64,000 nt of DNA, taken from Dysgonomonas sp. PF1-14 (GTDB taxonomy: Bacteria > Bacteroidota > Bacteroidia > Bacteroidales > Dysgonomonadaceae). This document shows, piece after piece, positions 61,522 to 64,000 of this stretch; positions within the stretch are counted from its first letter, which is position 1; each line of letters begins with the position of its first letter. The stretch lies in assembly GCF_029892965.1 (NCBI RefSeq), contig NZ_JARXWN010000003.1:1-64000 (forward strand), given 5' to 3'. The position numbers were made by a program, and so were the translations under genes. The notes beneath the pieces are model-generated. The model did no database searches, was not told the origin of the DNA, and was given only the letters and a program-made list of their open reading frames with translations.

Positions 61522-62207
61522 GTTTAAATATATCAAAAGGGAATATGTATGATTTTGTAACTCATACATGGAACACCGTTAAGGGATCCTGTCCACATGA
61601 TTGTGGATATTGCTACATGAAACGCTGGGGTAAACTTAAAGATCCACGCCTGGATGAAACCGAATTTAAAACCGATCTTGGTAGCGGAAATTTCATCTTT
61701 GTAGGGAGTAGTAATGATCTATTTGCTGAGGAGTACCCTGGCTTTTGGATAGATCGGACACTGGACTACTGCAAACACTTTGATAATCGCTACCTGTTTC
61801 AGTCTAAGAATCCAGATCGCTTTCTAAGAGAGACGGTGGATCCAGTTGATAAAAAACTGGTTCATCCTGTTTTGTTAAAGTCTGTTTTTTGTACGACTAT
61901 TGAAAGTAACAGGTATTATGTAGTAATGCGTAATGCTCCTGCTCCTGTTGATAGAGCAAAAGCCACTAAAGAGATAAGTGAACATATACCTACCTATGTT
62001 ACCATTGAGCCTATTATGGATTTCGATCTGCCAGAGCTTGTTTCCCTGGTGAAGATGTGCAACCCTACTCAGGTGAATATCGGTGCTGATTCGGGCAATA
62101 ATTCCCTGCCAGAGCCATGTAAGGAGAAAGTTCTGGAGCTAATAGCTGCTCTATCTGAGTTTACCACTGTGAAACAAAAGAAAAATTTAGGGAGGTTATT
62201 GAAATAA
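61518..62207 (+). CDS. DUF5131 family protein (phage Gp37/Gp68-like)
   Basis: This 229-residue protein has the motif SCPHDCGYCYM with Cys25, Cys29 and Cys32, an arrangement like the CxxxCxxC cluster of radical SAM enzymes. Conserved stretches FVGSSNDLFAEEYPGFWIDR and PTYVTIEPIMDFDLPELVSL are typical of DUF5131 proteins of phages. The family is predicted to bind an iron-sulfur cluster; its reaction is unknown. Confidence 0.78.
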   Translation: MSLNISKGNMYDFVTHTWNTVKGSCPHDCGYCYMKRWGKLKDPRLDETEFKTDLGSGNFIFVGSSNDLFAEEYPGFWIDRTLDYCKHFDNRYLFQSKNPDRFLRETVDPVDKKLVHPVLLKSVFCTTIESNRYYVVMRNAPAPVDRAKATKEISEHIPTYVTIEPIMDFDLPELVSLVKMCNPTQVNIGADSGNNSLPEPCKEKVLELIAALSEFTTVKQKKNLGRLLK

Positions 62208-62210
62208 GAT

Positions 62211-62396
62211 ATGGCTATCAATAAAGATTACGGATACTGTACTGGCATGGATTGCCCGATACGTGAGGAATGTAAGAGATATAGTTTAGAGGCTATAAAT
62301 TCACCAGAGCCTCTTTGGTGGACTGATGGCTATTATGATGAGGAAAAAAGAAATTGTGAATTTAAAGATGATAAAAATGAAACCAGTAAAATTTAA
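62211..62396 (+). CDS. Small Cys-rich phage protein
   Basis: The N-terminal stretch of this 61-residue protein, YCTGMDCPIREECKRYS, carries four Cys, and a fifth Cys follows in RNCEFKDD. The CPIREECKRY phrase resembles CPLRGECKYD in the LuxR-type regulator at 49929. A zinc knuckle is possible. It starts 3 nt after the DUF5131 stop codon. Confidence 0.5.
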   Translation: MAINKDYGYCTGMDCPIREECKRYSLEAINSPEPLWWTDGYYDEEKRNCEFKDDKNETSKI

Positions 62397-62628
62397 AGAA
62401 CAAAATGTAGTATTTGCAGAGGATCAGCCAGAATATACCCCTCTCCCTGCTTTAGTGTTAGATACTGATGATGGGCAGGTAGTTTCGTGCTGGAGATTGT
62501 CATTCAAAGAAAGAGTGAGGATTCTGTTTACAGGCAGGATATGGGTATCTCTACTTTCATTTGGAAAACCACTTACACCCAGTTTTCTATCGACAAAGAA
62601 AACAGATCATTTTACAATCAACAAATAA
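62377..62628 (+). CDS. Hypothetical phage protein, 83 residues
   Basis: This frame overlaps the preceding gene by 20 nt from the ATG at 62377. The sequence KPVKFKEQNVVFAEDQPEYT, SCWRLSFKERVRILFTGRIW and LLSFGKPLTPSFLSTKK is a pattern conserved in Bacteroides phages, with a two-strand layout. Function is unknown. Confidence 0.5.
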   Translation: MKPVKFKEQNVVFAEDQPEYTPLPALVLDTDDGQVVSCWRLSFKERVRILFTGRIWVSLLSFGKPLTPSFLSTKKTDHFTINK

Positions 62629-62635
62629 CAAATTT

Positions 62636-63205
62636 ATGAAAATCGTATTTTTTGACCTGGAAACTACAGGTACCTTAGTAAACAAACATGGGATCCACCA
62701 GCTGAGCGGTGAGATCGTGATAGATGGAGTAACAAAAGAAAGTTTTGATTTCCGAGTACAACCTAACCCGAAAGCGGAAATACTCCAGGAGGCTCTGGAT
62801 GTAGCTGGAGTAACTAAAGAGCAGGTTATGGCATATCCTCCTATGGGGGTGGTATATGGGCAGTTTTTGGATTTGCTTGGTAAATATGTAGATAAGTATA
62901 ACAAGCAAGATAAATTCTTTTTGGCTGGCTATAATAACGCCTCTTTTGATAACCAGTTTCTCAGAGCTTGGTTCCTACAGAATGGAGATAAATACTTTGG
63001 ATCCTGGTTCTGGAGTAATTCCATTGATGTTATGGTGATGGCTACTCCTTACCTTGCTGCTAAACGCTCTCAGATGGAGAATTTTAAGCAGGGTACTGTT
63101 GCTGCTGCTCTGGGGATAGCTGTTGATGAGAATAGACTGCATGATGCCATGTATGATATTCAAATCTGTAGAGAAATTTATCATATCGTTTCACATAAAT
63201 ACTAA
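62636..63205 (+). CDS. DnaQ-like 3'-5' exonuclease
   Basis: This 189-residue DEDD exonuclease has ExoI FFDLETTGT (Asp7, Glu9), ExoII AGYNNASFDNQFLRAW (Asp in FDN) and ExoIII HDAMYDIQICREIY (the late Asp in the DEDDh series). It resembles the epsilon/DnaQ family. It would act in phage DNA replication or repair. The ATG at 62636 begins directly at the ExoI strand. Confidence 0.85.
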   Translation: MKIVFFDLETTGTLVNKHGIHQLSGEIVIDGVTKESFDFRVQPNPKAEILQEALDVAGVTKEQVMAYPPMGVVYGQFLDLLGKYVDKYNKQDKFFLAGYNNASFDNQFLRAWFLQNGDKYFGSWFWSNSIDVMVMATPYLAAKRSQMENFKQGTVAAALGIAVDENRLHDAMYDIQICREIYHIVSHKY

Positions 63206-63210
63206 AAACA

Positions 63211-63636
63211 ATGCAAGAAAAAAAGAATGAGATCAGAGAGAAAAATCAGGTGTATTATCCTGAGTTCTGGAAAAAGAGAAAGATGAACCCTGAGTTCGTA
63301 AAGGATCTGGAGGAGAGTGCTAACAGCAAACCTATAGCAACAGATGAACATGGGGAATATAGAGCTGGGAAATTCCTCCATAGTTGTGCTATTGTGATTG
63401 TAGCCTATGCAAACAACCTCTGGAGTGTTGAGATACACAGCCAGCACCAGGTAAATTTGCCGATGATTAGAGAGATCAGGTATAAGTATCTACCCGATAA
63501 TTTGATGATGGCACAGCTATTCCTGCCACGTGATCAGCGTATAACTGATAAGGCGGTTGTTCTTTATCAGATCCCTGGAGAGCTGAGAGATAATGAAGTT
63601 CCAACCGAAGAAATAGCAGAAAATGAAAGTAATTGA
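63211..63636 (+). CDS. Hypothetical phage protein, 141 residues
   Basis: NNLWSVEIHSQHQVNLPMIR followed by EIRYKYLPDNLMMAQLFLPR suggests a small alpha/beta domain. The start MQEKKNEIREKNQVYYPEFW is strongly charged. The next gene overlaps its end by 14 nt. No family assigned. Confidence 0.45.
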   Translation: MQEKKNEIREKNQVYYPEFWKKRKMNPEFVKDLEESANSKPIATDEHGEYRAGKFLHSCAIVIVAYANNLWSVEIHSQHQVNLPMIREIRYKYLPDNLMMAQLFLPRDQRITDKAVVLYQIPGELRDNEVPTEEIAENESN

Positions 63637-63955
63637 GAATAGACTACTGCCTCCAAAAGGTTACAGGGCTATAATGCTATTTGGGGTGATATTTGTGCGT
63701 AAAGGGGTGGAGCTTCCACCCCGAACCCTAAGGCATGAGGAGATCCACAAAAAGCAAATGATGGAGATGCTTATCCTCTTTTTTTACCTCTGGTATGGTG
63801 TTGAGTTCCTGGTGAGGCTTTGCATTTATCGGGATCGCAAAAAAGCATATAGGAATATCAGTTTTGAGAGAGAGGCTTATGTAAATGATCATCTGATTTC
63901 TTACAAGCGTAAACATTTCATCTGGTTTAGATATATGAGGGAGGGCAAAGTATGA
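63623..63955 (+). CDS. HExxH-type putative metalloprotease-like phage protein
   Basis: This 110-residue protein has RTLRHEEIHKKQM, a zinc-protease-type HExxH motif (H38-E-E-I-H42). A downstream FEREAYVN could supply a third ligand. It also has a hydrophobic helix (MLILFFYLWYGVEFLVRLC, about 48-66), so it may be membrane-bound. Function unknown; the motif occurs in many Bacteroidetes phage/element proteins of this length. Confidence 0.6.
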   Translation: MKVIENRLLPPKGYRAIMLFGVIFVRKGVELPPRTLRHEEIHKKQMMEMLILFFYLWYGVEFLVRLCIYRDRKKAYRNISFEREAYVNDHLISYKRKHFIWFRYMREGKV

Positions 63956-64000
63956 TTTATGTGGGTATCGACACTGGAGTAAATACAGGCTTTGCTATTT
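63952..64000 (+). CDS. RuvC-like Holliday junction resolvase, N-terminal fragment
   Basis: Sixteen residues (MIYVGIDTGVNTGFAI) are readable before the window ends; the start overlaps the preceding stop codon. GIDTGVNTG is a RuvC/RNase-H-fold first-strand motif with the catalytic Asp7. A phage resolvase at this position is plausible; the fragment is too short for certainty. Confidence 0.55.
   Translation, partial: MIYVGIDTGVNTGFAI

Larger units (their letters stand above)
46641..64000. mobile_element. Integrated element, probably a prophage (right end beyond window)
   Basis: A tyrosine integrase next to a tRNA gene is followed by a leftward repressor cluster, a divergent early promoter, and a long rightward operon of phage-type replication and recombination genes (RecT, replication initiator, DnaC-like, ParB-like, methylase, RuvC-like). 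No relaxase, TraG or other conjugation gene is present in the part seen, and no capsid or tail gene is reached. The left border is drawn at the 5' half tRNA on the model described in the findings. It could instead lie at the 3' end of the intact tRNA (46828). Confidence 0.75.

Overview
The window is a Bacteroidales chromosome segment, most likely Dysgonomonas or a close relative. The evidence is a hybrid two-component regulator, a SusC/SusD pair, lipoprotein signals of Bacteroidota type, GLPGLI and DUF4861 proteins, low GC, and promoters of the TTTG-N19-21-TAnnTTTG type rather than sigma70 boxes. The genus is an inference from overall resemblance.

Positions 1-30546 form a pectin utilisation and hexuronate catabolism region. 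A hybrid two-component system (HTCS) gene (minus strand) faces a SusC/SusD/surface lipoprotein operon. A dense run of secreted enzymes follows: GH28 polygalacturonase, GH105 unsaturated uronyl hydrolase, PL1 pectate lyase, CE8 methylesterase, CE12 acetylesterase, GH43 and an alpha/beta hydrolase. The released (unsaturated) uronates would feed the cytoplasmic operon uxaC-kduI-DUF4861-kdgK-kduD-lipoprotein-kdgA-exuT. The first 31 codons of uxaB lie at the left edge on the minus strand. The core promoter in front of uxaC is flanked by two perfect palindromes, which look like a paired repressor operator.

Positions 30600-46442 are mostly ordinary chromosome. They hold an outer-membrane barrel protein with a GLPGLI partner, a broken IS982-family insertion sequence beside a truncated small secreted-protein gene, a repeat-rich intergenic stretch, an ABC-F ATPase, an MFS transporter, and a minus-strand cluster (Nudix hydrolase, large TPR protein, outer-membrane barrel, Gfo/Idh oxidoreductase) plus a DUF3109 gene.

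From about 46640 to the right edge lies an integrated element, most likely a temperate phage. It starts at a tRNA-Arg(CCT) locus where a 5' half tRNA is followed by a complete tRNA-Arg and a tyrosine integrase. Next come an inverted-repeat array, a leftward repressor cluster, a divergent early promoter with repeated operators, and a long rightward early operon: regulators, SMC/Rad50-like ATPase, RecT, metallo-beta-lactamase (MBL)-fold hydrolase, replication initiator, DnaC-like loader, ParB-like protein, DNA cytosine methylase, Gp37/Gp68-like protein, DnaQ-like exonuclease and the start of a RuvC-like gene. No structural genes are reached, so the right end and the capsid and tail module, if present, lie outside the window.
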